DNA of 64,000 nt from Bog-1198 sp040002315 (GCA_040002315.1 JBDUEQ010000098.1:1-64000); one strand, 5' to 3'. Positions 35,312-43,877 are shown, counted from the first letter of the stretch. The notes: generated by a model not told the origin, from the letters alone. Program-made: numbers and translations.

Positions 35312-35440
35312 TTGGCAGTAAAGACTAACAACGATCTACGAATCATCAGCACGGCACCCAGGATTCAAGACTGTGTGCACGCCGTTTGCGACAGCAGCGG
35401 CGATTGGCAGAGATCCCACGCAGCAGGAGAATTTCGATGA
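35312..35440 (+). CDS. 42-codon leader ORF overlapping the xoxF start
   Basis: TTG start at 35312 preceded by a near-perfect ribosome site AGGAGG (35301-35306, spacing 5). The frame runs 42 codons and stops with TGA at 35438-35440, overlapping the xoxF ATG at 35437 as ATGA. The peptide begins MAVKTNNDLRIISTAPR and contains a CVHAVC pair in the middle; it has no signal sequence or PqqA-like Glu/Tyr pair. The strong site and exact stop-start overlap suggest translational coupling or a regulatory leader peptide for xoxF. The peptide itself may or may not matter. No homology known to me. Confidence 0.45.
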   Translation: MAVKTNNDLRIISTAPRIQDCVHAVCDSSGDWQRSHAAGEFR

Positions 35441-37320
35441 AATGGCTTACGTCAAAACGTCAGGTCAAGATAATTTATGCCGTTGCAGCGCTTGTCACGA
35501 CCTGTGGTGCCGCGATGGCGGGTTCCGATACGGAGCAGTTCCAGCGATTCAAAGATCCTAATCAGTGGGGCGCTCCCGCCGGTGATTTGAATCAGAACCG
35601 CTACAGTTCACTGAAAGAAATCAACGCGAGCAACGTCAAGGGCCTCAACATGATTTGGGCCCAATCGAGCGGTACCTTGCGCGGTCATGAAGGACAGCCC
35701 TTGGTCATTGAAGATGTCGGCGGCAAGCCGATGATGTTCATTTCGAGCGGCTGGCCGAACATCATTCAAGCGCTCGACCTGACTGACCCGGACCATCCGA
35801 CGCAGGTCTGGCACTACACCAAGACCAGCGGGCGCGACGAATCAGCCGTGCCTCGGGCCTGTTGCGACACCGTCAATCGCGGCATGTCGTACGCCGAGGG
35901 CAAGGTGGTATTCGGCACGTTGGACGGCTACGTCATCGCGCTGGATGCCGCGACCGGCAAGGAAGTTTGGGTGGTCAAGCATGCCTACCCGGCTCACGGC
36001 GAGACCATTACGCCGGCGCCGATCATCGCCAACGACAAAGTCATCATCGGCTTCGGCGGCGATGAATTTGCGGCTCGCGGAAGGGTTACGGCCTATAATT
36101 TGGCGGACGGGAAAAAAGTGTGGGAGTGTCATTCCACCGGCAGCGATGCCGACGTGTGTCTGACCAAGAACACCAACAAGAAGCATCCTGAATACGGCAC
36201 CGCCGGCAAGGATTTGGGCATCAACACCTACGTGGGCGATGAGTGGAAGCGCGGCGGCGGCGCGGCGTGGGGCTGGTATGCCTACGATCCGGCGCTGCAT
36301 ATGGTCTATTACGGCACGGGCAACCCCGGCCTGTGGTCCCCGCAGTTCCGTTGCGCCGAACCCCTGACGCAGGAGAATTGCAACAGCGGCAAGTACGACA
36401 ACAAATGGTCCATGAGCATCTTCGCGCGCAATGTGGATACCGGCGAAGCCGAATGGGTCTATCAAATGACGCCGTTCGATCAATGGGACTATGACGGCGT
36501 CAACGAGGTGGTCTTGGTCGACATGAATGTGGACGGCAAGATGCACAAGTGCTTGGTGCACTTCGACCGCAACGGCTTCGCCTATGTTCTCGACCGTACC
36601 GACGGCAGCCTGCTGCGCGCTCACAAGTATGTCACGGTGAATTGGGCCGAAAAAATCGACATGAAGACGGGCCGGCCGGTCAAGGTGGCGGAGCATTCGC
36701 CGCTGCTGGTGGGTCACAACACCCAAGTTTGTCCGTCCGCAATGGGCGGCAAGGACCAGCAGCCGGTGGCGGTGGACCCGAATGATCCGGAGAATTTCTA
36801 TGTGCCCACCAACAACTGGTGCATGGAACTCGAGCCGCAGCAACGCTCGCATACCACCCAGGGCACGGTGTACGTGTTCGCGAACGTGTACATGTATCCG
36901 GAGAAGCCGGGGATCACGGGCAAGTTCAAGAAATTCAACGTGGTGACCGGCAAGACTGAGTGGGAAATCCCGGATTCGTTCCCGAACTGGGGCGGCGCAC
37001 TGGTTACCGGCGGCGGCTTGGCTTTCTACGGCAGCTTGGGCGGCGATTTCCGCGCCGTGGATCGCAACACCGGCAAGGTGCTGTGGTCGAAGAAGCTGGG
37101 CTCCGGCATCATCGGCAATCCCATGACGTATTCCGTGAAGGGCAAGCAGTATGTGTCTGTATGGTCGGGCATCGGCGGTTGGATCGGCCTGCCGGTCACG
37201 GCGGGCTTGGACCTGAACGACAAGTTCGGCGCCATCGGTGCGACGGCGATGACCAAGGCCGCGAATCTCGCCTCGATTCCTCAGGGTGGAACGCTATATA
37301 CGTTCCGGTTGGGCGAATAG
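35437..37320 (+). CDS. xoxF: Lanthanide-type PQQ methanol/alcohol dehydrogenase
   Basis: 627 aa from ATG 35437 (AGGAGA 35425-35430). Signal peptide to AAMAG. Eight-bladed quinoprotein propeller. Vicinal disulfide Cys142-Cys143 (RACCDTV), PQQ-stacking region and metal ligands (GGDEFAARG Glu, YGTGNPG Asn) are present. Catalytic Asp351 is followed by Asp353 (QWDYDGVNE). The second Asp, Ala in calcium-type MxaF, is the hallmark of lanthanide coordination. It oxidises methanol or other primary alcohols, possibly on to formate, in the periplasm. Downstream lie a XoxJ-type protein and a cytochrome, separated from xoxF by an intrinsic terminator. Confidence 0.93.
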   Translation: MKWLTSKRQVKIIYAVAALVTTCGAAMAGSDTEQFQRFKDPNQWGAPAGDLNQNRYSSLKEINASNVKGLNMIWAQSSGTLRGHEGQPLVIEDVGGKPMMFISSGWPNIIQALDLTDPDHPTQVWHYTKTSGRDESAVPRACCDTVNRGMSYAEGKVVFGTLDGYVIALDAATGKEVWVVKHAYPAHGETITPAPIIANDKVIIGFGGDEFAARGRVTAYNLADGKKVWECHSTGSDADVCLTKNTNKKHPEYGTAGKDLGINTYVGDEWKRGGGAAWGWYAYDPALHMVYYGTGNPGLWSPQFRCAEPLTQENCNSGKYDNKWSMSIFARNVDTGEAEWVYQMTPFDQWDYDGVNEVVLVDMNVDGKMHKCLVHFDRNGFAYVLDRTDGSLLRAHKYVTVNWAEKIDMKTGRPVKVAEHSPLLVGHNTQVCPSAMGGKDQQPVAVDPNDPENFYVPTNNWCMELEPQQRSHTTQGTVYVFANVYMYPEKPGITGKFKKFNVVTGKTEWEIPDSFPNWGGALVTGGGLAFYGSLGGDFRAVDRNTGKVLWSKKLGSGIIGNPMTYSVKGKQYVSVWSGIGGWIGLPVTAGLDLNDKFGAIGATAMTKAANLASIPQGGTLYTFRLGE

Positions 37321-37354
37321 TCGAGATTTGATTCGAGTTTGGTATTGAGGAATT

Positions 37355-37385
37355 GCCCGGTGACGTGAGTCACCGGGCTTTTCTT
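37355..37385 (+). terminator. Intrinsic terminator between xoxF and xoxJ
   Basis: Perfect 10-bp stem GCCCGGTGAC / GTCACCGGGC with a GTGA loop (37355-37378), followed by TTTTCTT. It sits 34 bases after the xoxF stop. It should end most transcripts here and let only part read through to xoxJ and xoxG. That would give much more dehydrogenase than accessory protein. Confidence 0.85.
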
Positions 37386-37467
37386 ATCTGGGGACGTGCA
37401 ACCTTCATTGCGGCCCCAAGTCCAATGAGAGACGGCCCTCAGATGGCGCGCTCCCAAGGAGATGGCA

Positions 37468-39129
37468 TTGAACAACAAAGCTTTGCGAGGTATGCGGCGA
37501 ATCGTGTCGGCAGCGATGTTGCTGGCCGTCGGCGGGGCAGCCCTCGGCGCCGACCTGAAGTCGCTGACCGTGTGTGCAGATCCGGGCAACATGCCTCTGT
37601 CCAGCCAGAAGGGCGAGGGATTCGAGAACAAAATTGCCCAGGTAATCGGCGCGGCCTTGAGGACCGGAGTGCAGTACTACTGGCGGCCCTCCATCGAGCG
37701 CGGACTGATGCGCACCACGCTCGCCGAAGGCAACTGCGATCTGTGGATGGACATGGCGACGGACACGGAAGGCGCGGTAGTCCTGGCACCCTTGTACCGC
37801 TCGACCTTCGTGTTGGCCTATCGCAACGACAAGGGCATCAACATCAAGAGCCTGGACGATCCGGCACTCAAGAAGTTGCGCGTCGGCGTCTTTCAGGTCT
37901 CTGCCATTCGTCAAGCGCTGGCCGATCACCATGTCTACTCTAATACCGTGATTCATTACCTGAGTCACAACGCCGATATCGTTCTGGACAATCAACCCTC
38001 ATACCAGGTGCAGCAGGTCATTGACGGTGGGCTCGATGTCGCCGCGGCCTGGGGCCCCATGGCCGGATACTACAAGACCATGCTGCATGCCCCGCTAATC
38101 ATTCAACCCGTGAACTTGTGGGAGGACAAGGTTCCCATGGAGTTCGACATGGCGCTCGCCGTGCCAAGAGGCCGGCCCGATATCAAGGCCGCGATCGAGA
38201 CAGCGGTCGCCGAACATAAGGACGAGATCAAGAAAATTCTGGAGGATTTCGGTGTGCCGCTGGTGAAGTGCGAGGAGTGCACGGTTTCCGGGAATCTGCC
38301 CTCACATGGGCACTACCGGCCGGATACACCCGAGGTGCAGACTGCGGCAGCCGCGGCGGCTGCGAGGCTCGACGCGAAGGCACGGGCCGCGCGAATGGCG
38401 GACCTCAAGAAATGGTTGGCTCAGGGCGCAAATCCCGACGACGAATTGAACAACGCCATCGTGGCGAACGATCTTGATCGCGTGCGTTACCTGCTGGGCC
38501 ATGGCGGGCATGTCGAGGCGGTTGACGGTGAGGGTTACCCCGCGCTGATCAATGCGTCGCGCAACGGATTCAAGGCCGTGGCGACCTATCTGGTCGAGCA
38601 CAAGGCGAATACGAACATCTCCGATCGAACCGGTTGGACGCCGCTGATGTATGCCGCCTGGGGTGATGACCCGGCGCTGGCCACGATGCTGCTGGCGCAC
38701 GGCGCAAAGCTGGATTCGACGGATCACGACGGGCTTACCCCATTAGCCATCGCGGCGCAGAACGGCAAGGCAAAGGCTGCGCAGGCTCTGATCGCGGCCG
38801 GTGCCGACGTCAATGCACCCGTGGCCAAGGGCGGCTATACGCCGTTGATGCTGGCATCGCTCTCGGGTTCGAGCGAGCTGGCGGGCTCGTTGATCGAACA
38901 CGGCGCGAAAGTAAACGCAGCGAATGCCGGGGGCGTTACCGCGTTGATGATCGCCGCGGCCGGCAACCGCTCCGGCGTGGCGGGCTTGCTGCTTAAATCA
39001 GGCGCCGATGTCAATGCACACAGCGAGGACGGCCGCACGGCGCTATCCATCGCCCAGGCCAACAACAACGATGCCGTCGTCAAAATTCTACAGGATGCCG
39101 CGCAAAACGCCGTCAACAAATCCGGTTGA
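37468..39129 (+). CDS. xoxJ: XoxJ-type periplasmic binding protein with C-terminal ankyrin repeats
   Basis: Signal peptide, then a solute-binding-protein fold of the quinoprotein-dehydrogenase-associated (MxaJ/XoxJ) type (about residues 30-265; blocks LTVCADPGNMPLSSQKGEGF and CDLWMDMATDTEGA). A His/Pro linker and an Ala-rich helix follow. Then come about six ankyrin repeats (about 325-545; GWTPLMYAA, GLTPLAIAAQNGKAKAAQ, GRTALSIAQ). XoxJ binds XoxF and may help its activation. Ankyrin repeats would add a protein-binding arm. TTG 37468 is chosen because AAGGAG (37456-37461) is 6 bases before it; ATG 37462 directly abuts that site. About 553 aa; MxaJ/XoxJ proteins are normally near 280. Confidence 0.85.
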   Translation: MNNKALRGMRRIVSAAMLLAVGGAALGADLKSLTVCADPGNMPLSSQKGEGFENKIAQVIGAALRTGVQYYWRPSIERGLMRTTLAEGNCDLWMDMATDTEGAVVLAPLYRSTFVLAYRNDKGINIKSLDDPALKKLRVGVFQVSAIRQALADHHVYSNTVIHYLSHNADIVLDNQPSYQVQQVIDGGLDVAAAWGPMAGYYKTMLHAPLIIQPVNLWEDKVPMEFDMALAVPRGRPDIKAAIETAVAEHKDEIKKILEDFGVPLVKCEECTVSGNLPSHGHYRPDTPEVQTAAAAAAARLDAKARAARMADLKKWLAQGANPDDELNNAIVANDLDRVRYLLGHGGHVEAVDGEGYPALINASRNGFKAVATYLVEHKANTNISDRTGWTPLMYAAWGDDPALATMLLAHGAKLDSTDHDGLTPLAIAAQNGKAKAAQALIAAGADVNAPVAKGGYTPLMLASLSGSSELAGSLIEHGAKVNAANAGGVTALMIAAAGNRSGVAGLLLKSGADVNAHSEDGRTALSIAQANNNDAVVKILQDAAQNAVNKSG

Positions 39130-39189
39130 ACCGCCCGAAAGCTTCGCACGGCTGAGCGAAAATAAAGTAACGATCAAAGGAGAGTTGCA

Positions 39190-39717
39190 GTGAGAAGAGG
39201 AGTTTTGATGATAGGGATCGTCGCGCTGTTTGCAGCCGTGGTCACGCTTTGCACCCTCGGCAGAGTATGGGCGGATGCTGCGCCCGCGGCGGTCGACTAC
39301 ACCAAAATCTTGCCGGCGGATTTGGTGAAGAATACGCCTAAAGGAAAAATGGCCAATCCCTACAAGGACACTCAGGCCGATGTGGTCGCGGAGGGCGGCA
39401 AGTTCCTGCAGAGCTATTCCTGCAGCGGCTGCCATGGCGGCGGCGGCGGCGGCGGTATGTGTCCCGCGCTGACCAACGACACCTGGGTGTACGGCGGCGA
39501 TGACGACACGCTGTTCAGGTTGGTCACCCTCGGCAGCGACGAACTGCAAAAAGCGGGTTACACCCGCACGGGCCGCGAGAACGTCGTCGGGCCGATGCCA
39601 CCCTTCGGCACCATCATCAAGAGTGCCGATGATCTTTGGAAAATACTGACCTTCGTCCGCTCCAAGTACAGCGGCGACCCCGCATATAAGTACGGCGCTC
39701 CGCCCGACCCGCAGTAA
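39190..39717 (+). CDS. xoxG: XoxG-type cytochrome c, electron acceptor of XoxF
   Basis: 175 aa. GTG start with AAAGGAGAG 6 bases upstream. Signal peptide to VWADA. A single heme motif CSGCH is followed by seven glycines encoded by six GGC and one GGT (39436-39456). MCPALTNDTWVYGGDDDTLF then follows, with axial Met in VGPMPPFG. The layout matches small cytochromes cL/c550 linked to PQQ alcohol dehydrogenases. It takes electrons from XoxF to the respiratory chain. The run of identical codons could allow slippage. Confidence 0.85.
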   Translation: MRRGVLMIGIVALFAAVVTLCTLGRVWADAAPAAVDYTKILPADLVKNTPKGKMANPYKDTQADVVAEGGKFLQSYSCSGCHGGGGGGGMCPALTNDTWVYGGDDDTLFRLVTLGSDELQKAGYTRTGRENVVGPMPPFGTIIKSADDLWKILTFVRSKYSGDPAYKYGAPPDPQ

Positions 39718-39754
39718 AATGTTGCAGTGCAGATTGCGCCGGCCGCGCAAAGAG

Positions 39755-39775
39755 GCCACCCTTTCGCGGGGTGGC
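39755..39775 (+). terminator. Hairpin after xoxG
   Basis: Perfect inverted repeat GCCACCC (39755-39761) / GGGTGGC (39769-39775) with a 7-base loop, 37 bases after the xoxG stop. It is not followed by a T-run (TGGACCTTT), so it would be a weak or Rho-assisted terminator. Its right arm overlaps a poor sigma-54-like match (39772-39787). Confidence 0.4.
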
Positions 39776-39864
39776 TGGACCTTTGCGTGGGAGCGCAGCG
39801 TGTGTTGTCTATTGGCAACAGATAAAGGTCGAAAGCAGGGACACGCAATAAGACGGGGGAAGTC

Positions 39865-41853
39865 ATGACGAACCTGAATCTCGCTACGAGTCACGCGTCG
39901 CGTATTCTTCACGTCGTCCAGAACGGGTTGCAGCCTGCCGGCATCGAGCCGCATGTCACGCGCTCCTGGTATCGATGTCTGCGTGAATATCGCATCGAGC
40001 CATCGGCACCGCGACAAAATACCGTGCTGAACTCCCAGTCGCTCAAGGAATTGCAGCAGCGCATGGGGGAACTGCTCCCGGTCGCACGGGCCGAGATGGA
40101 GAGTCTGTACGAGCAGATAGCAGGATCGGGATTCGCCGTAATCCTGTCGGACACTCAAGGGGTGGTGCTGACCACCATCACCGATCCCGCCCTGCAGCGC
40201 GAATTCCGTCAGGCCGGCCTGACGCTGGGCGCGCTATGGGACGAACGCCACGAAGGGACCAACGGTATAGGCACCTGCCTGGCGGAGGGCTGCCCCGTCA
40301 CCGTCCATCGGGAGGAGCACTTCCGCGGCTACAATCTTTCGCTGTCCTGCTCGGGAGCGCCGATTTTAGATCCGCACGGCTCGATTATCGCGGTGCTGGA
40401 TGCGTCCACGGCCAACTCCAGCGACAGCCGCTTGATTCAGCGCCATACCATGGCACTGGTCAACATGTCGGCGCATCTGATATCGCGGTGGAATTTTCTG
40501 AACGAGTTCAGCCAGTGTTGGATCCTGCGCTTTCATAGCCGGCCCGAATTCGTCGGCCTGTTGCACGAGGCGTTGGTCGCCATGGATGGAGCGGGCAACA
40601 TCATGGCTGTCAACGAAAGCGCGTTGCTGCAGCTCGGCTGTTCGACGCGCAAGTTGCTGGTCGGCGAACCTATCGAAAAGTTCTTCCAGTTCGATTTCGC
40701 AACGCTCGAGCGGCGGGCGCAATTCGAACCCAGCACGATTTGGCCGGTGCGCGATTTGGCGCATGGCCGGCGCTTCTTTGCGATTGCCAGGGCGCCGCTG
40801 CGTCCCGCGACCCGCACGCTGGAGCTGGCTGGGCCCAGCCACGCTGTGGGTACGCCTGAAAGTATTCAGCTCGGGCGCGGACAGCACCACGTCGGCGAGG
40901 ACGCGCAAATGCGCAAGAACCTCACCTTCGGCAGGCAGCTGTTCGCAAAGCAGGTGCCCATCCTTCTGCAAGGCGCCACCGGCACGGGTAAGGAGGCCTT
41001 CGCCAAAGCGCTGCATCACAGCGGGCTTTGGTCGGACAAGGCGTTCGTGACCGTCAATTGTGCGGCAATCCCTGAGAGCCTGATCGAGAGCGAGCTGTTC
41101 GGCTACACGCGCGGTGCGTTCACCGGTGCGGTGAAGGAAGGCCGGGTCGGCAAGATTCTGCAATCCAACGGCGGCACGTTGTTTCTCGACGAAATCGGCG
41201 ACATGCCCCTGATGCTGCAGACCCGCCTGTTGCGAGTGATCGAGGAGCGCGAAGTCGTTCCGCTCGGCAGCGACCAAGCCATTGCGGTGTCATTGCATGT
41301 CATCAGCGCCACGCACCGGGACATTCGCCAGATGATTCAGGACGGCGAGTTCCGCGAGGATCTGTACTACCGCCTCAACGGGATTACGCTGCACCTGCCG
41401 CTGCTGCGCGATCGCGGCGACAAGGCGGATTTGATCCGTACCTTGCTGCAGGAAGAGAACGCGGATCAGGAGTCGATCGAGATCGCCGAAGACGCGTTTC
41501 ACAAATTGCTGGATTACTCCTGGCCTGGAAATATCCGCCAGCTGCGCAATGCATTGCGGACCGCCTCGGCGCTGTGCCGCGACGGCATCATCCGGATGTC
41601 GAACCTGCCGCAGGAGATACTGCATACGGACACGCGCGCGCTCTCACCGACGCTTGCCATGGGAAATTCCGATACCGCTGCCGCGACCATGAACCTGCCG
41701 TCGGCAGCACTACGCGACGCCGAGTGTGCCGCGCTGCTGCGGGAACTCGAAAGGATGCATTGGAATATCAGCCGTACCGCTCAGGCGCTGGGAATAAGCC
41801 GCAATACGCTGTATCGGAAGATTCACAAGCACAATATCGTTCTTGAGCAGTAG
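39865..41853 (+). CDS. Sigma-54-dependent transcription activator (AcoR-like)
   Basis: 662 aa. An N-terminal GAF-type sensor (about 70-210; HEGTNGIGTCLAEG is the AcoR hallmark) is followed by a PAS-like region (about 225-310). The AAA+ core has Walker A GATGTGKE (370-377), the sigma-54-contacting GAFTGA (about 417) and Walker B LFLDEIGDMP. A Fis-type HTH (SRTAQALGISRNTLYRKIH) closes the protein. AcoR-type activators respond to acetoin, alcohols or aldehydes. It lies between xoxFJG and gfa-frmA; sigma-54 promoter matches precede xoxF, frmA and the porin, so it is their likely regulator (inference). Confidence 0.9.
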   Translation: MTNLNLATSHASRILHVVQNGLQPAGIEPHVTRSWYRCLREYRIEPSAPRQNTVLNSQSLKELQQRMGELLPVARAEMESLYEQIAGSGFAVILSDTQGVVLTTITDPALQREFRQAGLTLGALWDERHEGTNGIGTCLAEGCPVTVHREEHFRGYNLSLSCSGAPILDPHGSIIAVLDASTANSSDSRLIQRHTMALVNMSAHLISRWNFLNEFSQCWILRFHSRPEFVGLLHEALVAMDGAGNIMAVNESALLQLGCSTRKLLVGEPIEKFFQFDFATLERRAQFEPSTIWPVRDLAHGRRFFAIARAPLRPATRTLELAGPSHAVGTPESIQLGRGQHHVGEDAQMRKNLTFGRQLFAKQVPILLQGATGTGKEAFAKALHHSGLWSDKAFVTVNCAAIPESLIESELFGYTRGAFTGAVKEGRVGKILQSNGGTLFLDEIGDMPLMLQTRLLRVIEEREVVPLGSDQAIAVSLHVISATHRDIRQMIQDGEFREDLYYRLNGITLHLPLLRDRGDKADLIRTLLQEENADQESIEIAEDAFHKLLDYSWPGNIRQLRNALRTASALCRDGIIRMSNLPQEILHTDTRALSPTLAMGNSDTAAATMNLPSAALRDAECAALLRELERMHWNISRTAQALGISRNTLYRKIHKHNIVLEQ

Positions 41854-41883
41854 CGCGGCGCCGCATGGGCGGCGCCGCGCTAC
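41850..41883. terminator. Long GC hairpin between convergent activator and gfa genes
   Basis: Perfect 15-bp inverted repeat (41850-41864 / 41869-41883) around an ATGG loop; the left arm includes the TAG stop of the activator. Both neighbouring genes end here (gfa stop at 41905 on the other strand), so it can act as a bidirectional terminator, although no T-run follows in either direction. Confidence 0.6.
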
Positions 41884-41904
41884 CTTCCGCAAGGAATCGC
41901 CAAC

Positions 41905-42477
41905 TTAAGACTTCAAGACTCCCGAGAGCTTGGCTGCGTGCGTTGCAAGCGCATCCATCAGAGGCGCACTCAAGCAATCGTAGGGCTCCAAGCCCAGCTC
42001 CTTGAGCCGCGCGCGCACCGCGCCCATATTCGCCGGATCCGCGCCCGCCTCGATGATCGAGGAGACAAACGCCGCAAATTCCGGCGCCGCCCAGCCCGCC
42101 TCCGTCGACAATTCGGGGTGCACGAAATCGAGGCCGTAAAATGCGTGCTTGTTGTTCTCGATGCGGCCGAACAGGTGCGTGCCGCACACTTTGCATGCAT
42201 GACGCTGAATGGTCTTGGAAGGATCGACGATCGCCAACTTATCGCCGTTTTGCGTGACCTTCACCTTGTCTTTCGACACGACTGCGACCATGGAGAACAA
42301 CACGCCCTTCGGTCTCCAGCACTGGGTACAGCCGCAGACATGGTTGTGCGCGACCTGCGCGCCGATCGACACCTTGACGGGCCTGTCCGTGCACTTGCAG
42401 GTCAGCGTGCCCCCCGCGAAATCCTTCGATCCCTGCTTGACACCGTTGTCGACCGACGGATGAATTGAAACTGCCAT
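41905..42477 (-). CDS. gfa: S-(hydroxymethyl)glutathione synthase (glutathione-dependent formaldehyde-activating enzyme)
   Basis: 190 aa from ATG 42477 (GGGAGGAAG upstream). Zinc sites of the GFA family: CKCTDRP, CGCTQCWRP and CKVCGTHLFGRIE. It speeds addition of glutathione to formaldehyde. It follows frmA by 32 bases in the same operon. Together they remove formaldehyde made by XoxF or by amine oxidation. Confidence 0.92.
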   Translation of the reverse strand: MAVSIHPSVDNGVKQGSKDFAGGTLTCKCTDRPVKVSIGAQVAHNHVCGCTQCWRPKGVLFSMVAVVSKDKVKVTQNGDKLAIVDPSKTIQRHACKVCGTHLFGRIENNKHAFYGLDFVHPELSTEAGWAAPEFAAFVSSIIEAGADPANMGAVRARLKELGLEPYDCLSAPLMDALATHAAKLSGVLKS

Positions 42478-42509
42478 GATTCTTCCTCCCACTAGTTATC
42501 ACAGTCCGT

Positions 42510-43619
42510 TCAGTACTTGATCACCGAACGGATCACCTTACCCGCATGCATCATCTCGAATGCGTCATTGATTTTTTCCAATGGCAGCACTTCGCTGATC
42601 ATTTCATCGATCTTGATCTCGCCCGCGAGGTACCGGTCCACATAGCCCGGCAGTTGCGAACGGCCTTTGACGCCGCCGAATGCCGAACCGCGCCATACGC
42701 GCCCGGTAACCAACTGGAACGGACGAGTGGATATTTCCTGGCCCGCTCCGGCGACGCCGATGATAACCGATTCGCCCCATCCCTTGTGGCAACACTCGAG
42801 CGCCGAGCGCATCACGTGAACATTGCCGATGCATTCGAATGAGTAGTCGACACCGCCATTGGTCATGTCGACGATGACTTGCTGAATCGGCTTGTCATAG
42901 TCCTTCGGATTGACATAGTCCGTTGCACCGAGCGACTTCGCCATGGTCCATTTGCTGGGGTTTAAGTCGACAGCGATGATGCGCGAGGCCTTGGCCATCA
43001 CCGCCCCTTGCACCACGGATAATCCAATGCCGCCGAGGCCAAACACCGCAACCGTCGAACCCGGGGTTACTTTCGCCGTATTCAGCACCGCGCCGATGCC
43101 GGTGGTGATGCCGCAGCCCAACAGGCATACCTTGTCGAGCGGCGCTTTGGGGTTGATCTTGGCCACCGAAATCTCCGGCAGCACAGTGTATTCCGAGAAC
43201 GTGCTGGTACCCATGTAGTGCAGGATTGGCTTGCCCTTGAACGAAAAGCGCGACGTGCCGTCCGGCATCACGCCCTTGCCCTGGGTCACACGGATTCGCT
43301 GACAAAGGTTGGTCTTGCCCGACAGGCAGTACTCGCAGGTGCCGCACTCCGGGGTATAAAGCGGGATCACGTGATCGCCGGGCTTGACGCTGGTCACACC
43401 GGCGCCGACTTCTTCGACGATGCCGCCGCCTTCGTGTCCCAAAATCACCGGGAACATTCCTTCCGGGTCGGCGCCTGATAGCGTAAAGGCATCTGTATGG
43501 CACACGCCGGTCGCAATAATGCGCACCAACACCTCTCCGGCGTTGGGTCCCGCCAGATCGACTTCCTCGATGCTCAGCGGTTTATCGGCTTCGAACGCAA
43601 CAGCCGCTCGGGTCTTCAT
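42510..43619 (-). CDS. frmA: S-(hydroxymethyl)glutathione dehydrogenase (class III alcohol dehydrogenase)
   Basis: 369 aa. Zinc-dependent ADH with catalytic-zinc ligands (ATGVCHTDA, GHEGGG, LLGCGITTG) and the structural-zinc Cys cluster CGTCEYCLSGKTNLC. Rossmann motif VFGLGGIGLSVVQG. It oxidises S-hydroxymethylglutathione to S-formylglutathione with NAD. Upstream on the minus strand is a sigma-54 promoter match (43672-43687). The S-formylglutathione hydrolase (frmB) gene is not in the window. Confidence 0.93.
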   Translation of the reverse strand: MKTRAAVAFEADKPLSIEEVDLAGPNAGEVLVRIIATGVCHTDAFTLSGADPEGMFPVILGHEGGGIVEEVGAGVTSVKPGDHVIPLYTPECGTCEYCLSGKTNLCQRIRVTQGKGVMPDGTSRFSFKGKPILHYMGTSTFSEYTVLPEISVAKINPKAPLDKVCLLGCGITTGIGAVLNTAKVTPGSTVAVFGLGGIGLSVVQGAVMAKASRIIAVDLNPSKWTMAKSLGATDYVNPKDYDKPIQQVIVDMTNGGVDYSFECIGNVHVMRSALECCHKGWGESVIIGVAGAGQEISTRPFQLVTGRVWRGSAFGGVKGRSQLPGYVDRYLAGEIKIDEMISEVLPLEKINDAFEMMHAGKVIRSVIKY

Positions 43620-43671
43620 TGAATCTCCTCATGCGGGCGCGCTCTCGGCGCGCGCCGTGTGTTCACCGACA

Positions 43672-43687
43672 AGCAGCAAGCGTGCCA
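43672..43687 (-). promoter_or_regulatory. Sigma-54 promoter of frmA-gfa
   Basis: On the minus strand TGGCACGCTTGCTGCT: a perfect -24 TGGCACG, and GC at -12 with exact 10-base spacing (first base of TTGC is C). Transcription would begin near 43662, about 43 bases before the frmA ATG. Confidence 0.6.
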
Positions 43688-43877
43688 GCCTACGTTTGCA
43701 AACATATAACGCTGATCCATCAACCACTTGCGATGTAAGACATAACCCCGGGCTTCGCCCCTAGCGCCGGGTGTTTCTGATCCGCCACACTTTGTGCTTC
43801 AAAAATGTAGCAGCGGGAGCCTGTGGGCAGACGGCCCCTGTTCGGGTCGCTTGTATCTAATCCAACACAGAATGCGA

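Noticed and set aside
35374..35389. Second sigma-54-like box close to xoxF
   Set aside because: -12 TTGC is present but the -24 GG is TG; the box at 35166-35181 is clearly better.
35373..35561. 62-codon ORF overlapping the xoxF start
   Set aside because: Runs far into xoxF in another frame and lacks a ribosome site; the 42-codon leader ORF in a different frame is better supported.
39772..39787. Sigma-54-like box before the activator gene
   Set aside because: GG/GC spacing fits, but TGGCTGG is a poor -24 and it overlaps a hairpin arm; not strong enough to call autoregulation.
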